In this document: positions 21,724-30,783 of the stretch, in pieces
Layout of the letters: each line of letters begins with the position of its first letter
Numbering within the stretch: position 1 is the stretch's first letter
Assembly: GCF_947331435.1 (NCBI RefSeq)
Contig: NZ_CAMZOF010000015.1
Coordinates: 52,736-116,735 of the forward strand
DNA from: Pelagibius sp. Alg239-R121
Lineage (GTDB): Bacteria; Pseudomonadota; Alphaproteobacteria; Kiloniellales; Kiloniellaceae
Direction of reading: 5' to 3'
DNA: 64,000 nt
Position numbers and translations under genes: made by a program
The notes under the pieces: model-generated
Database searches by the model: none
What the model was told of the DNA's origin: nothing
Seen by the model: the letters and a program-made list of their open reading frames with translations, nothing else

Positions 21724-22655
21724 AACCAAAGCTATCCCGTCGCCGCTTCCTGAGCATTTCTGCCGCAGCAGTTGCCTTGCCGCCCTCCGCGCTTGCCGAA
21801 ATTCCAACAGCAAAGTGGCGCGGAACGGCCCTCGGCGCGAAGGCATCGATGACTCTGGCAGGCTTGGAAGCTGCCGCCGCCCAAGATATTTTTTCGGCTG
21901 TACAGTCGGAGGTCGCACGCCTGGAAAGCATTTTCAGCCTCTACCAGGAAGAGTCAGCATTGGTTCGCTTGAATCGTACCGGCGTGCTTGAGGCACCACC
22001 CGCCGAGCTGCTTGAGGTCTTGAGTCAGTCGGACACTCTGTATCGGGTCACAGAAAGAGCGTTCGATCCTACCGTGCAGCCGTTATGGCATCTCTATGCG
22101 CAACGTGCAGCAGAGGGGAAAAAGCCCAGCCAGAAAGAGCTTTCCCAAGTTCAGCAACGCACCGGCTGGGCCCGGCTTCGCTACAGCGCAAAATCAATAA
22201 GTTTCGAGCGCGCCGGCATGGGACTTACCTTTAACGGGATTGCCCAAGGTTACATCGCCGACAAGGTGGCAGCCTTGTTGCGCGCGCAAGGCCTACGCCA
22301 GGTGCTGATCGATATGGGGGAAATTGCCGCGGTGGGCAGGCATCCCGACGGACGCCCCTGGCAGGTAGGAATTGCAGCACCAGGCAATGAGGTCCTGCGC
22401 CAGCTTCCCTTGGAAGATCGCGCCCTTGCCACCTCCGCACCGCGAGGCACTCTGCTCGATCGCAAAGGGCGTGTCGGACACATTCTTGACCCGCGAAACG
22501 GCCAGATCGCCGATAGCTGGAATCTCGTCTCGGTGTCCGCCGAACGTGCAGCAATCGCAGATGGGCTCTCGACCGCTTGCTGCCTGTTGTCTCGCGCAAG
22601 CATTGAACGGGTGCTGGCTACACAGCCCGGCGCCAAACTTGAAGCTCTTGTCTGA
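21720..22655 (+). CDS. nosX: NosX, ApbE-type FAD:protein FMN transferase
   Basis: Tat-exported (SRRRFLSISAAA) flavin transferase of 311 residues. ApbE-family motifs FDPTVQPLW and GMGLTFNGIAQGYIADKV are clear, and ATSAPRGTLLD is the usual region before the metal site. It covalently attaches FMN to the threonine of NosR (and perhaps NirI). ATGA overlap with nosL. Confidence 0.92.
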   Translation: MKPKLSRRRFLSISAAAVALPPSALAEIPTAKWRGTALGAKASMTLAGLEAAAAQDIFSAVQSEVARLESIFSLYQEESALVRLNRTGVLEAPPAELLEVLSQSDTLYRVTERAFDPTVQPLWHLYAQRAAEGKKPSQKELSQVQQRTGWARLRYSAKSISFERAGMGLTFNGIAQGYIADKVAALLRAQGLRQVLIDMGEIAAVGRHPDGRPWQVGIAAPGNEVLRQLPLEDRALATSAPRGTLLDRKGRVGHILDPRNGQIADSWNLVSVSAERAAIADGLSTACCLLSRASIERVLATQPGAKLEALV

Positions 22656-22680
22656 TCTGAAGACCTGAATGGGAGATGTC

Positions 22681-23064
22681 ATGATGATCTTGAAAACCGC
22701 TGCCCTGACCGCTCTGCTGGCCGTCCTGGCGGCTCCTGCCTTCGCCGAACCCGACCTTGCGAAAGGCAAAAAGGTGTTTAACAAATGCAAGGCCTGTCAC
22801 GCGGTGGGCGAAGGCGCAAAGAATAAGGTCGGGCCACCGCTCAACGGAATAATCGACGCCGAGATCGCCTCGGTCGAAGGTTTCAAGTACTCCAAGGCCT
22901 TTATTGCGAAAAAAGGCGAAGGCCTGGTTTGGAGCGAAGCCGAACTGGACGCCTACCTGATCAAACCCAAGAAGCACACACCGGGCACTAAGATGAGCTT
23001 TGCCGGCCTGCGCAAGGAAGCGGATCGCATAAATGTCATCGCCTACCTCAAGACGTTCGAGTAA
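22681..23064 (+). CDS. class I cytochrome c (c550/c552-like)
   Basis: Small periplasmic monoheme cytochrome of 127 residues. Signal peptide 1-21 (ending AFA), heme motif CKACH at about 36-40, and the distal methionine in TPGTKMSFAGL. It resembles mitochondrial-type cytochrome c and could carry electrons from the bc1 complex to NirS, NorC or NosZ. ATGATG at 22681 follows GGGAG; a longer in-frame start at 22669 is less likely. Lies 25 bases after nosX. Confidence 0.88.
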   Translation: MMILKTAALTALLAVLAAPAFAEPDLAKGKKVFNKCKACHAVGEGAKNKVGPPLNGIIDAEIASVEGFKYSKAFIAKKGEGLVWSEAELDAYLIKPKKHTPGTKMSFAGLRKEADRINVIAYLKTFE

Positions 23065-23548
23065 CACCCTGAAAACACTTTGCGGTGCCGTGCTGCTGTC
23101 GCTCATCTTTATGAACCCAGTGGCCGGCGCCGATTTTCACGAGATCTTCGAAACGCGGTGCATGGAATGCCATAACCATGCCGGCGATTTTGCACGCGAG
23201 CAGTTGACCATTGTGGATGGCGTTCTGCGTGGGGCAAGCGGACGGGACATAGCGCCCTTTCTTAAGAAGCACGCCGGTGGCCTGTCGCCCGAGGAGACCC
23301 TGCTCTTTATCGAAGTGTTCATGCGCCAGATCGAATCCGAAGGCGCGTATCAGGAACGCTGTCTCTTCTGCCACGACACGGCTCGCAAGCTCGCTCTCTC
23401 ACAGCTTATTCTTCGAGACGGACGGCTGACCGGGCGCTACTCCGAAATTGACATCGCATCATTCCTTCAGGGCCACGCGCGCCTGAGTGAAGGCGAAGCT
23501 GCAGAGATGACCGACGCATTGGGCGCCATCCTGCAAGGCGCACGCTGA
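23033..23548 (+). CDS. small diheme c-type cytochrome
   Basis: Predicted periplasmic diheme protein of up to 171 residues with CMECH and CLFCH about 70 residues apart. The two halves look alike (RCMECHNHAGDFAREQLTIVDGVLRG and RCLFCHDTARKLALSQLILRDGRLTG share the same pattern), which suggests an internal duplication. The upstream ATG at 23033 overlaps the previous gene by 32 bases; a CTG at 23072 would give a more normal signal peptide (MKTLCGAVLLSLIFM), so the true start is uncertain. I do not recognise a named family. Position between nosX/cytochrome c and norC suggests an electron-transfer role in denitrification. Confidence 0.72.
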   Translation: MSSPTSRRSSNTLKTLCGAVLLSLIFMNPVAGADFHEIFETRCMECHNHAGDFAREQLTIVDGVLRGASGRDIAPFLKKHAGGLSPEETLLFIEVFMRQIESEGAYQERCLFCHDTARKLALSQLILRDGRLTGRYSEIDIASFLQGHARLSEGEAAEMTDALGAILQGAR

Positions 23549-23596
23549 ACGCTGCTTTTGTAAAGTTTACGCAAATACGAAGAGAGTCTCGCCTGC

Positions 23597-23610
23597 TTGA
23601 CTTTCGTTAA
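23597..23610. promoter_or_regulatory. Dnr/NNR box upstream of norC
   Basis: TTGACTTTCGTTAA, identical over 14 bases to the nirS/nirI box, located 64-77 bases before the norC ATG. Confidence 0.75.
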
Positions 23611-23674
23611 GGTCGGAACAGAGCTCTCCCGTCATGCTCCCGACACTGGAAACGACTCTCAGAGGGAGAGCGCG

Positions 23675-24127
23675 ATGCGCGAAGTCATGACCAAGTCTAT
23701 GGCCCGGAATATCTTTTACGGCGGGTCGTTATTTTTTATCGTCATCTTCGTGGGCCTCTCGATCCACAGCCACATTTATATCGTCGAAACCTCGACCAAC
23801 AAAGCGACCCTGAGCGATAGCGTAGCTATGGGGAAACACGTCTGGGAAGAGAAAGCCTGCATCAACTGCCACACCATTCTCGGTGAGGGTGCCTACTTCG
23901 CACCTGAGGTCGGCAACGTGATGACACGCTGGGGCGTGCAGGATGACCCCGAGGCTGCGTTCGAGACGCTGAAGGCCTGGATGGACGGACAGCCCACCGG
24001 CATCGAAGGGCGGCGTCAGATGCCGCAATTTAACCTGACAGATGACGAGGTCCGCAACCTGGCAGATTTCCTGCTTTGGACCAATACGATCCGCACGCAG
24101 GACTGGCCACCGAACGACGCGGGTTAA
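23675..24127 (+). CDS. norC: NorC, cytochrome c subunit of NO reductase
   Basis: Membrane-anchored cytochrome c of 150 residues. One N-terminal transmembrane helix (about 9-30) and heme motif CINCHTILGEGAYFAPE, where the text after the CxxCH is the NorC hallmark. The chosen ATG follows GAGGGAGAG; an upstream in-frame ATG begins inside the regulatory box and is rejected. It passes electrons to NorB. Confidence 0.95.
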   Translation: MREVMTKSMARNIFYGGSLFFIVIFVGLSIHSHIYIVETSTNKATLSDSVAMGKHVWEEKACINCHTILGEGAYFAPEVGNVMTRWGVQDDPEAAFETLKAWMDGQPTGIEGRRQMPQFNLTDDEVRNLADFLLWTNTIRTQDWPPNDAG

Positions 24128-24140
24128 GGAGACTCACCCA

Positions 24141-25511
24141 ATGAAATATCAAACGCAAAAAATTGCGCAAGCGTACTTCCTGGTCGCAATGGCGCTCTTC
24201 GCGGTGCAAGTTTCCGGCGGCCTTCTTGCCGGCTGGATCTATGTTGCCCCCAACACATTGAGCGAACTCCTGCCCTTCAACATCGTGCGCATGCTGCACA
24301 CCAACAGCTTGGTCGTCTGGCTGCTTCTTGGCTTCATGGGCGGCGCGTACTTCCTGATCCCGGAAGAGTCCGAACAGGAGATTCACTCGCCCCTGCTGGC
24401 TTATCTGACGCTGATAATTATGGTCGTCGGTACTCTGGGCGTCGTCGTGACCTACATTTTCAACCTCTTCGAGGGCAACTTTCTGCTCGGCAAGGAGGGA
24501 CGCGAGTTTCTCGAGCAGCCGGTCTGGGTCAAAGTCGGCATCGTCGTTGCCGCGCTGATCTTCCTTTACAACATCAGCATGACGATTTTGAAGGGTAAGA
24601 AGACCGCCATCACCAACGTATTGCTGATCGGTCTCTGGGGCCTGGCGCTTCTGTTCCTCTTTGCCTTCTACAATCCATCGAACCTTGCGCTCGACAAGCA
24701 GTACTGGTGGTACGTGATCCATCTTTGGGTCGAAGGCGTTTGGGAACTGATCATGGCCTCCATCCTGGCCTTCCTGATGCTGAAACTCACCGGCGTGGAC
24801 CGCGAGATCGTCGAGAAATGGCTCTACGTCATCGTCGCGACAGCGCTTTTCAGCGGCATTCTGGGAACCGGCCACCACTACTACTGGATCGGAACTCCCG
24901 GGTACTGGCAATGGATCGGTTCGATCTTCTCGTCGCTCGAAGTCATTCCTTTCTTCGGCATGATGGCCTTTGCCTTCGTCATGGTCTGGAAAGGACGGCG
25001 CGATCATCCTAACAAAGCGGCGCTCTTGTGGGCACTCGGCTGTGCGGTGCTGGCCTTCTTCGGTGCCGGTGTCTGGGGCTTCCTGCATACGCTGCACGGG
25101 GTGAATTACTACACCCACGGCACACAGATCACAGCGGCTCATGGCCATCTTGCCTTCTTTGGAGCCTATGTCTCCCTGAACCTGGCTGTCTTCACCTACG
25201 CCTTCCCGATCCTGAAGAACCGGGATCCCTACAATCAGGTTCTCAATATGGCGTCTTTCTGGCTTATGGCCGGGGGCATGACCTTCATGACCTTTGTGCT
25301 GACCTTCGCCGGAATCATTCAGACCCACCTGCAACGGGTCATGGGTGAGAACTTCATGGATGTTCAGGATCAGGTCGCGATCTTCTACATGATGCGCTTC
25401 GGTTCAGGTATCGCCGTGGTACTCGGGGCCTTGATCTTCATCTACGCGGTGCTGGTGCCCCGTAAAGAAGTGATCGAACCCGGTCATGTTCAACAGGCTG
25501 CCGCGGAGTAA
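24141..25511 (+). CDS. norB: NorB, cytochrome b subunit of NO reductase (cNOR)
   Basis: Catalytic membrane subunit of 456 residues with about twelve helices, reducing 2 NO to N2O. HLWVEGVWELIMASIL holds a heme/FeB histidine and the conserved glutamate, GTGHHYYWIG the paired FeB histidines, and AAHGHLAFFGAYV the heme ligands. It lacks an N-terminal quinol-oxidase extension, so it is the cytochrome-c-dependent type with NorC. ATG at 24141 preceded by AAGGAGA. Confidence 0.96.
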   Translation: MKYQTQKIAQAYFLVAMALFAVQVSGGLLAGWIYVAPNTLSELLPFNIVRMLHTNSLVVWLLLGFMGGAYFLIPEESEQEIHSPLLAYLTLIIMVVGTLGVVVTYIFNLFEGNFLLGKEGREFLEQPVWVKVGIVVAALIFLYNISMTILKGKKTAITNVLLIGLWGLALLFLFAFYNPSNLALDKQYWWYVIHLWVEGVWELIMASILAFLMLKLTGVDREIVEKWLYVIVATALFSGILGTGHHYYWIGTPGYWQWIGSIFSSLEVIPFFGMMAFAFVMVWKGRRDHPNKAALLWALGCAVLAFFGAGVWGFLHTLHGVNYYTHGTQITAAHGHLAFFGAYVSLNLAVFTYAFPILKNRDPYNQVLNMASFWLMAGGMTFMTFVLTFAGIIQTHLQRVMGENFMDVQDQVAIFYMMRFGSGIAVVLGALIFIYAVLVPRKEVIEPGHVQQAAAE

Positions 25512-25531
25512 GGGCCATGGAAGGATCCAAA

Positions 25532-26338
25532 ATGATTGACGGATCCACGAAAAAGGAGGGGGCAGCCGCCCCCTTCTACCTGCCTCAAAGCGACGAATGC
25601 GAAATTTTCGCGGCGGCGCACAACAACGGCCTGCCTCTGCTGCTTAAAGGACCGACCGGCTGCGGCAAAACCCGATTCGTGGCGTATATGGCCGCGCAGC
25701 TCAAGCGGCCGCTTTATACGGTCGCCTGTCATGACGATCTCTCGGCTGCCGATCTGATCGGGCGCTATCTGCTTAAAGGTGGTGAGACGGTCTGGGTCGA
25801 CGGGCCCCTCACACGTGCCGTTCGCGCCGGTGCCATCTGCTACCTCGACGAGGTGGTGGAAGCCCGCAAGGATGTGACGGTTGTGCTTCATCCGCTGACC
25901 GACGACCGGCGGATTCTGCCGATCGATCGTACCGGCGAGGAGTTGGAAGCCGCCTCGGGCTTTATGCTTGTGGCCTCCTATAACCCCGGCTATCAGAACA
26001 TTCTGAAGACACTGAAGCCTTCCACACGGCAGCGTTTTCTGTCGGTCGAATTCGATTTCCCGGCACCGGAGCAGGAAATCGCGATTGTCGCGGCGGAGAG
26101 CGGTCTGAGCGCCGAGCGGGTTGCACCGCTGGTGCGCCTTGCCGGGAAGCTGCGTGGACTGAGAGGTCAGGACCTGGAGGAAGGTGTCTCCACGCGCCTG
26201 CTGGTCTACTGCGCGACTCTCATTCATCAGGGTATGCCGGTTGAGCGGGCAATTCTGGCAGCCATGATCGAACCCTTAACGGACGACGAGGATGTAAAAC
26301 GCGGGCTCCTGGATCTGGTCACCGCCGTCTTTGGGTGA
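25532..26338 (+). CDS. norQ: NorQ, MoxR-type AAA+ ATPase
   Basis: AAA+ ATPase of 268 residues that with NorD inserts the non-heme iron into NorB. Walker A GPTGCGKT and Walker B AICYLDEV are present, and the middle region matches CbbQ/NorQ proteins. I prefer the ATG at 25532 because AAGGA sits six bases ahead; an ATG at 25517 would add five residues with a poorly spaced site. Confidence 0.92.
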   Translation: MIDGSTKKEGAAAPFYLPQSDECEIFAAAHNNGLPLLLKGPTGCGKTRFVAYMAAQLKRPLYTVACHDDLSAADLIGRYLLKGGETVWVDGPLTRAVRAGAICYLDEVVEARKDVTVVLHPLTDDRRILPIDRTGEELEAASGFMLVASYNPGYQNILKTLKPSTRQRFLSVEFDFPAPEQEIAIVAAESGLSAERVAPLVRLAGKLRGLRGQDLEEGVSTRLLVYCATLIHQGMPVERAILAAMIEPLTDDEDVKRGLLDLVTAVFG

Positions 26339-26346
26339 GGTACGCG

Positions 26347-28290
26347 ATGACCGGAATCGCCTTCGAGCCATGGGAACCCGAGGAATCGGTCGGGAAACTG
26401 TGGCACGCATTCGCCAGCCGCCTGGATGCGCCGGAGGTGCATGAGGGAGCCGCGGTCGGCCTCGACGAGGTCGGCGGGCGGCTGGCAGTATTTTTTCGTG
26501 GACTGGGCGGAGCAAACTCAGTCGAGATCAAGCCGGTTGCGCCGGAATCCAGCCGGCACCGGCTTTCTTTGCGCCGCCGCTTCGGCGCCACTGAAGACCG
26601 GGTCTTCAGGTCCAGCTTCGATGGTGAAGCCCTGCGCCTGCCCGCCCGGATCGCCGATTTTCCCCAACGCGAAGCCAACCTCTCCCTCTATTTCTGGCTG
26701 ACCGCCTGCGCCGCCCATGCGCCTGCCCCCATTACCGAACAAGATCCGCTGTGCACGGATCTTCGGTCTCTGGCCGCTGCCCAAAAGATGACGCGCGACA
26801 CCCTGGCGGATTGCGACGGGCTGCGCCCCCTTTACAATGATCTGGCGCGGGCCTGCCTGAGTCTGCGCAAAGACCGGAACCTGCCGCCCTGGGAAGCAGC
26901 AGTGGAAGCGGTCATCGAGGCCTTGCTCGGCGGCGAAGTAGACCTCGACGCGCGGGCCGCGCAACTGCTGCCGGCGCTGCGTCAGGCTGATGCGGACCTC
27001 TCGGGTTATCAGGCCCCGCGCGGTTACCGCCCCTACATGCCGGTCCCGCTCTGGCCCGATCTTCGTCCGCTGGTTCGTTCCGAACGCACGGAGTTGGTGA
27101 CACCTGAGACGGAAGGTCCGCCGCAGGAAGGCCGCGAAGGTACTTTCCGCGCCCGCCGCAAAAAAGCCGATCAGGCCGAGCGCCGGGACAGCCTTATCCT
27201 ACACCGCTTTGAAGCCGTTCTGGCTTGGGCCGAGTTTCTTAATCTCAATCGCCGGGTCGAAGACGACGACCTGGACAGCGCGAAAAAAGCCCTCGACGAC
27301 CAGGATGAGATTGGCCTCGGTCAGATTTCCAAGGCGCCCGCGACACGGCTGAAGCTGCATCTCGATCTGGCCCCTGAAGACGTGAACATTGAACGCCTTT
27401 CGGGCAAGTTCATCTATCCGGAATGGGACACGCGCAGCGGCAGTTACCTGGCAGATCATTGCCGTGTTCTGGCCAGCGATGCGCCACCTAGCAGCGAGCC
27501 CGCATCCTTTGCCGAGGACCCCCGCGCGCAACGGCGTATCCGCGCGGTCAAGCGCCAGTTCGAAGCTCTGCGCCCGCGCCGCATCGTTTTACCTGCCCAG
27601 CCGGATGGCGACGACCTGGACCTCGAGGCGGCGGTGCGCGCGCAGGTCGAGCTGCGCGCCACGGGCCGGGGTTCGAACCGGATCTGGCGCGCCACCCGCC
27701 CGGAAGCCCGGGATCTGGCCGTCTCAATTCTGCTCGATGTTTCCCGCTCCACCGAAAGCGCTGTCACCGGACGCGCGGTCATCGATATTGAGCGCGAGGC
27801 TCTGACCGCCCTCGCCTGGGGCCTGACGGCCTGCGGCGACGACTGCGCGATCCACGCCTTTTCCTCGCTGCGCCGGGACAGGGTCTATCTGCGGCGCTGC
27901 AAGGATTTCAGCGATCCCATGAGTGCGAATATCGAAGCGCGGATTGCGGGCCTGCGGCCGGGTTTCTACACGCGGCTCGGCGCAGCCGTCCGCCATGTCT
28001 CGGCGGATCTTGCCAAACAATCCCGCCAGCGCCGGTTGCTGCTGGTAATCACCGACGGCAAGCCCAATGACCTGGACCACTACGAAGGACAGCACGGCAT
28101 TGAAGATAGCCGTATGGCGATCCGTGAAGCGCGCCGCGCCGGGCAGGCGGTGTTCGGCGTGACCGTGGATGCCAAGGGCAAGTCCTGGTTTTCGCGGATC
28201 TTCGGGCGAGGCGGTTTCGCCGTCATTCCTGATCCAGACCGGCTGACATCGGCTCTACCGGAAGTCTACCGGCATCTGGTCGGGGCATGA
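26347..28290 (+). CDS. norD: NorD, von Willebrand A-domain activation protein
   Basis: Cytoplasmic protein of 647 residues, partner of NorQ. A C-terminal VWA domain (about 460-640) contains the MIDAS motif LDVSRST and later TDGKPND. The N-terminal two-thirds is the usual variable NorD region. GAGGT precedes the chosen ATG, and the end overlaps norE by ATGA. Confidence 0.92.
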   Translation: MTGIAFEPWEPEESVGKLWHAFASRLDAPEVHEGAAVGLDEVGGRLAVFFRGLGGANSVEIKPVAPESSRHRLSLRRRFGATEDRVFRSSFDGEALRLPARIADFPQREANLSLYFWLTACAAHAPAPITEQDPLCTDLRSLAAAQKMTRDTLADCDGLRPLYNDLARACLSLRKDRNLPPWEAAVEAVIEALLGGEVDLDARAAQLLPALRQADADLSGYQAPRGYRPYMPVPLWPDLRPLVRSERTELVTPETEGPPQEGREGTFRARRKKADQAERRDSLILHRFEAVLAWAEFLNLNRRVEDDDLDSAKKALDDQDEIGLGQISKAPATRLKLHLDLAPEDVNIERLSGKFIYPEWDTRSGSYLADHCRVLASDAPPSSEPASFAEDPRAQRRIRAVKRQFEALRPRRIVLPAQPDGDDLDLEAAVRAQVELRATGRGSNRIWRATRPEARDLAVSILLDVSRSTESAVTGRAVIDIEREALTALAWGLTACGDDCAIHAFSSLRRDRVYLRRCKDFSDPMSANIEARIAGLRPGFYTRLGAAVRHVSADLAKQSRQRRLLLVITDGKPNDLDHYEGQHGIEDSRMAIREARRAGQAVFGVTVDAKGKSWFSRIFGRGGFAVIPDPDRLTSALPEVYRHLVGA

Positions 28291-28844
28291 CCGAAACGCA
28301 CGAAGACGATCTCCTGGCTGAGTTGCCGGGCGATCTGATGATGTGGGTGCTAATCGTCAGCGAACTGCTGGTTTTCGGTGCCGGTCTCGCCGCCTTTCTG
28401 GCCGTACGCATCGGCGACTCACCAGGTTTCGCCGCAGCGCAAGATCACCTGGACCGTGCTGCGGGCGGACTCAACACAGCTGTCTTGGTAACCAGCGGGC
28501 TTTGCGCAGCGCTGGCCAATCGGCAACGCCGTGCAGGCGAACGCCGGGCAGCCCGGCTCTGGCTCGCGGCAGCCGGGGCCCTCGGTTGCCTCTTTCTTTG
28601 GGTCAAAGCGATTGAATACATCGATAAGGTGGCCGCCGGGATCGGCACCGAAACTCATCCCTTCTTCACCTTCTACTACCTGCTAACGGGATTTCATGCG
28701 GCGCATGTCGTGGCCGGCATCGTAATTTTGGGTCTGATCGCCTGGCAGGACAGCCCACGCAATTTGGAAACCGGCACGGCCTTTTGGCACATGGTCGATC
28801 TGATCTGGATTCTGCTGTTTCCCGTAATCTATCTGTTGAGGTGA
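28287..28844 (+). CDS. norE: NorE, cytochrome oxidase subunit III-like protein
   Basis: Five-helix membrane protein of 185 residues related to heme-copper oxidase subunit III (TFYYLLTGFHAAHVVAGI is the family motif). NorE supports NO reductase activity in Paracoccus. Coupled to norD by ATGA overlap and to norF by a 2-base gap. Confidence 0.88.
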   Translation: MTETHEDDLLAELPGDLMMWVLIVSELLVFGAGLAAFLAVRIGDSPGFAAAQDHLDRAAGGLNTAVLVTSGLCAALANRQRRAGERRAARLWLAAAGALGCLFLWVKAIEYIDKVAAGIGTETHPFFTFYYLLTGFHAAHVVAGIVILGLIAWQDSPRNLETGTAFWHMVDLIWILLFPVIYLLR

Positions 28845-28846
28845 CG

Positions 28847-29119
28847 ATGTCGCTATTGCACGACAGACTCATAAGGAGTTGGGCTTGGCTCTTGATCATG
28901 AGCCTTGCCAGCACGGTTGCCGCCTTCTCGGTTTCTGCCGGGCTGGCCGGTCCTTTCGCTGGCAGCGTGATTCTTCTCCTGGCGTACCTGAAAGCGAGGG
29001 TCGTTCTCGCTCAATATCTGGGTCTGTCCGCAGCGCCGTTTTGGTATCGCGGTTTCAAGCTCGTGATCGGCGGCTACATGCTGCTGCTCCTGTCCCTTTA
29101 CGTAATCCCCAACCTGTGA
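28847..29119 (+). CDS. norF: NorF-like small membrane protein
   Basis: A 90-residue protein with three predicted transmembrane helices, similar to bacterial cytochrome oxidase subunit IV/NorF. It ends the nor operon, immediately after norE, and is convergent with the DUF4202 gene six bases on. Its exact role is unknown; named by position and size. Confidence 0.75.
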   Translation: MSLLHDRLIRSWAWLLIMSLASTVAAFSVSAGLAGPFAGSVILLLAYLKARVVLAQYLGLSAAPFWYRGFKLVIGGYMLLLLSLYVIPNL

Positions 29120-29124
29120 TGCGG

Positions 29125-29700
29125 TCAGACGGCCAGCGCCGGCGCCAGCTCCTCAGGTAAATCGAATTCCGCTGCAACGCGTGCCCGTCCTTCAGCCGAC
29201 ATCTTGCGGGCCGTCTTTGAAACAATACGGAAAATTTGCTCGGATTCCCGGCCTTCAGCGAAAGCGGCGAAGTACCAGCGCAGGAACACCAAGCAGATCA
29301 CGTCTTCGAGCATTTGAACCTCGGAATCGCCCTTAAGATTCTCCTTTTTTAGCAGGCTTACGACCCGGGCGCGTTCATCGCCATGGTATCCGGCCGCAGC
29401 CATAAGTCCGGCCAGGCGGGCACCATGACCAGCAGCTTGTGCCTTACGCCAGGCAAAATAACCCGCGCGGCCCTCTGGATAGGCGTCACGCGGTGTTTTC
29501 CAGCGTTCGATGTGCTGACCACGTGCGGCAACTTGCAAGACTTCCGAGGCTTGTGGGCAGATCCGCCCCAACTCCGAAGACATCCGACGGCCGTAGAGAA
29601 GCGCTGCTGGCCGCAGGTCTGCTCCGTCTTCTTCCAGAGTGGGGTCGGCCGAGTTTGCATCGTCAATGGCACTGAAAACTGCTGTGAGTCGTTTCGTCAC
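29125..29700 (-). CDS. DUF4202 protein
   Basis: A 191-residue soluble protein of the DUF4202 type, with motifs HIERWKTPRDAYPEGRAGYF and LEDVICLVFLRWYF. I recognise the family but its function is unknown. The GTG start overlaps the dnr stop (GTGA), so it is translated with the regulator and likely belongs to the denitrification regulon. A much longer reading frame into the dnr coding region exists but has no support. Confidence 0.78.
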   Translation of the reverse strand: MTKRLTAVFSAIDDANSADPTLEEDGADLRPAALLYGRRMSSELGRICPQASEVLQVAARGQHIERWKTPRDAYPEGRAGYFAWRKAQAAGHGARLAGLMAAAGYHGDERARVVSLLKKENLKGDSEVQMLEDVICLVFLRWYFAAFAEGRESEQIFRIVSKTARKMSAEGRARVAAEFDLPEELAPALAV

Positions 29701-30404
29701 TGTGCACGGCTCCAGGCCGTTGCACGATCTTCCTCGACGTAGGCGCGAAGGCGCGCCACATCTGAAATGGCGGCATGGTTCTGAGTGATCTTCACACCTG
29801 TTCCTCGCAAACGGGCAAAAGCACGCGACAAGCTTTCCGGTTTCATGCCAAGCCGGCCGGCTATCAGCACCTTGTCGTAGGGTAGTGTGACCGCACAAGG
29901 CCCCTCCGGTACTGGGCACAGTTCGAGCAGGAATTCCGCCACCCTCTGCGCACCGGTTTGCGCGGTCAGTTGCTCGATCTGACCGACGAGGGCATGAAGG
30001 TGCTTGAAGGTCGAAGCCAAAATTGCGGTGCAAACCTCTGGCCGCGATCTCATCATATCCAGGATGATGGAAGCGCGGACCTGCATCACACGACAGTCGG
30101 TCACAGCCTCGGCGGCCACCGGGTAAACGTCATTTCGGAACGCGACGGCCTCGCCGAAACTCCGCCCCTTTGTAAAGACGCCAACCACCGCTTCGGCACC
30201 ATTTTGAGACACTCTGAAGAGCTTTACCCAACCCTCCAGAACAATGAAGACATGATCCGCGGGCTCGCCCTGCAAAAATATCGTGGCGCCGCGATCATAG
30301 TTCCTGATCTCTGAGCGCGACAGAATCGTCTCGGCAACATCCTCTGGAACGCTGGCTAAAAGTACGGATCCCCTTGCGATCCGGCCATCATCGTATCGCT
30401 GCAT
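29697..30404 (-). CDS. dnr: Dnr/NnrR-type Crp/Fnr regulator
   Basis: Transcription regulator of 235 residues: an N-terminal cyclic-nucleotide-like domain (about 10-130), a dimerisation helix, and a C-terminal helix-turn-helix with recognition helix KPESLSRAFARLR carrying the E-SR residues that read TTGA half-sites. It lacks the N-terminal cysteine cluster of FNR, which fits the NO-sensing Dnr/NnrR group. Probable activator of nirS, nirI, nosR and norC through the boxes listed. Its own promoter has a weaker box, suggesting autoregulation. Confidence 0.88.
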   Translation of the reverse strand: MQRYDDGRIARGSVLLASVPEDVAETILSRSEIRNYDRGATIFLQGEPADHVFIVLEGWVKLFRVSQNGAEAVVGVFTKGRSFGEAVAFRNDVYPVAAEAVTDCRVMQVRASIILDMMRSRPEVCTAILASTFKHLHALVGQIEQLTAQTGAQRVAEFLLELCPVPEGPCAVTLPYDKVLIAGRLGMKPESLSRAFARLRGTGVKITQNHAAISDVARLRAYVEEDRATAWSRAQ

Positions 30405-30783
30405 AACTCACCCCGTATGTCAGTGTGAGACAATCCTATCTTAAGGCACAGCTTACCTCATTGAGGTGTGTCAACTGAGCGTCGAAAAAACATTGGAGTT
30501 ACGGGCGAAATTCGGTATTACGGGCGAAATTTATGTGGCTCTCCAGTCTGAGTACTGCTGTTTGAGCTGCCACGGACCCTTTCCGCGCGTTCGCGATCAT
30601 TTTACCTCCCAGAGCAGTGTTTTTTTGCATTATCGCGAAATCAAAGCCGTGCGTGAAATGATGCCATTTATTCTCGGCCGAGGATAAAATCGCACGAGCA
30701 GGGACTGGCTGGGCAATTCGACCCATTCTATTTCGAGGTCTACCAATCCGCAAAACCCCTTGAGTGCAGTCCGCAGCCTTACA
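30405..30783. other. intergenic region upstream of dnr, with short direct repeat
   Basis: No supported gene. It contains the candidate box at 30,461-30,474 and an exact 14-base direct repeat TTACGGGCGAAATT at 30,499-30,512 and 30,518-30,531. A short plus-strand reading frame here (73 codons) has no family resemblance or ribosome site. Confidence 0.6.
30461..30474. promoter_or_regulatory. possible Dnr/NNR box upstream of dnr
   Basis: TTGAGGTGTGTCAA keeps both TTGA/TCAA half-sites of the consensus, 57-70 bases before the dnr start. It is weaker than the other three boxes. Confidence 0.5.

Noticed and set aside
24030..25334. Long minus-strand frame opposite norB
   Set aside because: It is the antisense of norB; the protein is rich in charged, histidine and glutamine residues with no domain.
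29698..30033. N-terminal extension of the DUF4202 frame into dnr
   Set aside because: The extension reads dnr in another frame; the GTG overlapping the dnr stop gives a normal domain start.
30466..30687. Plus-strand 73-codon reading frame upstream of dnr
   Set aside because: It starts inside the candidate regulatory box, has no ribosome site and matches no family.
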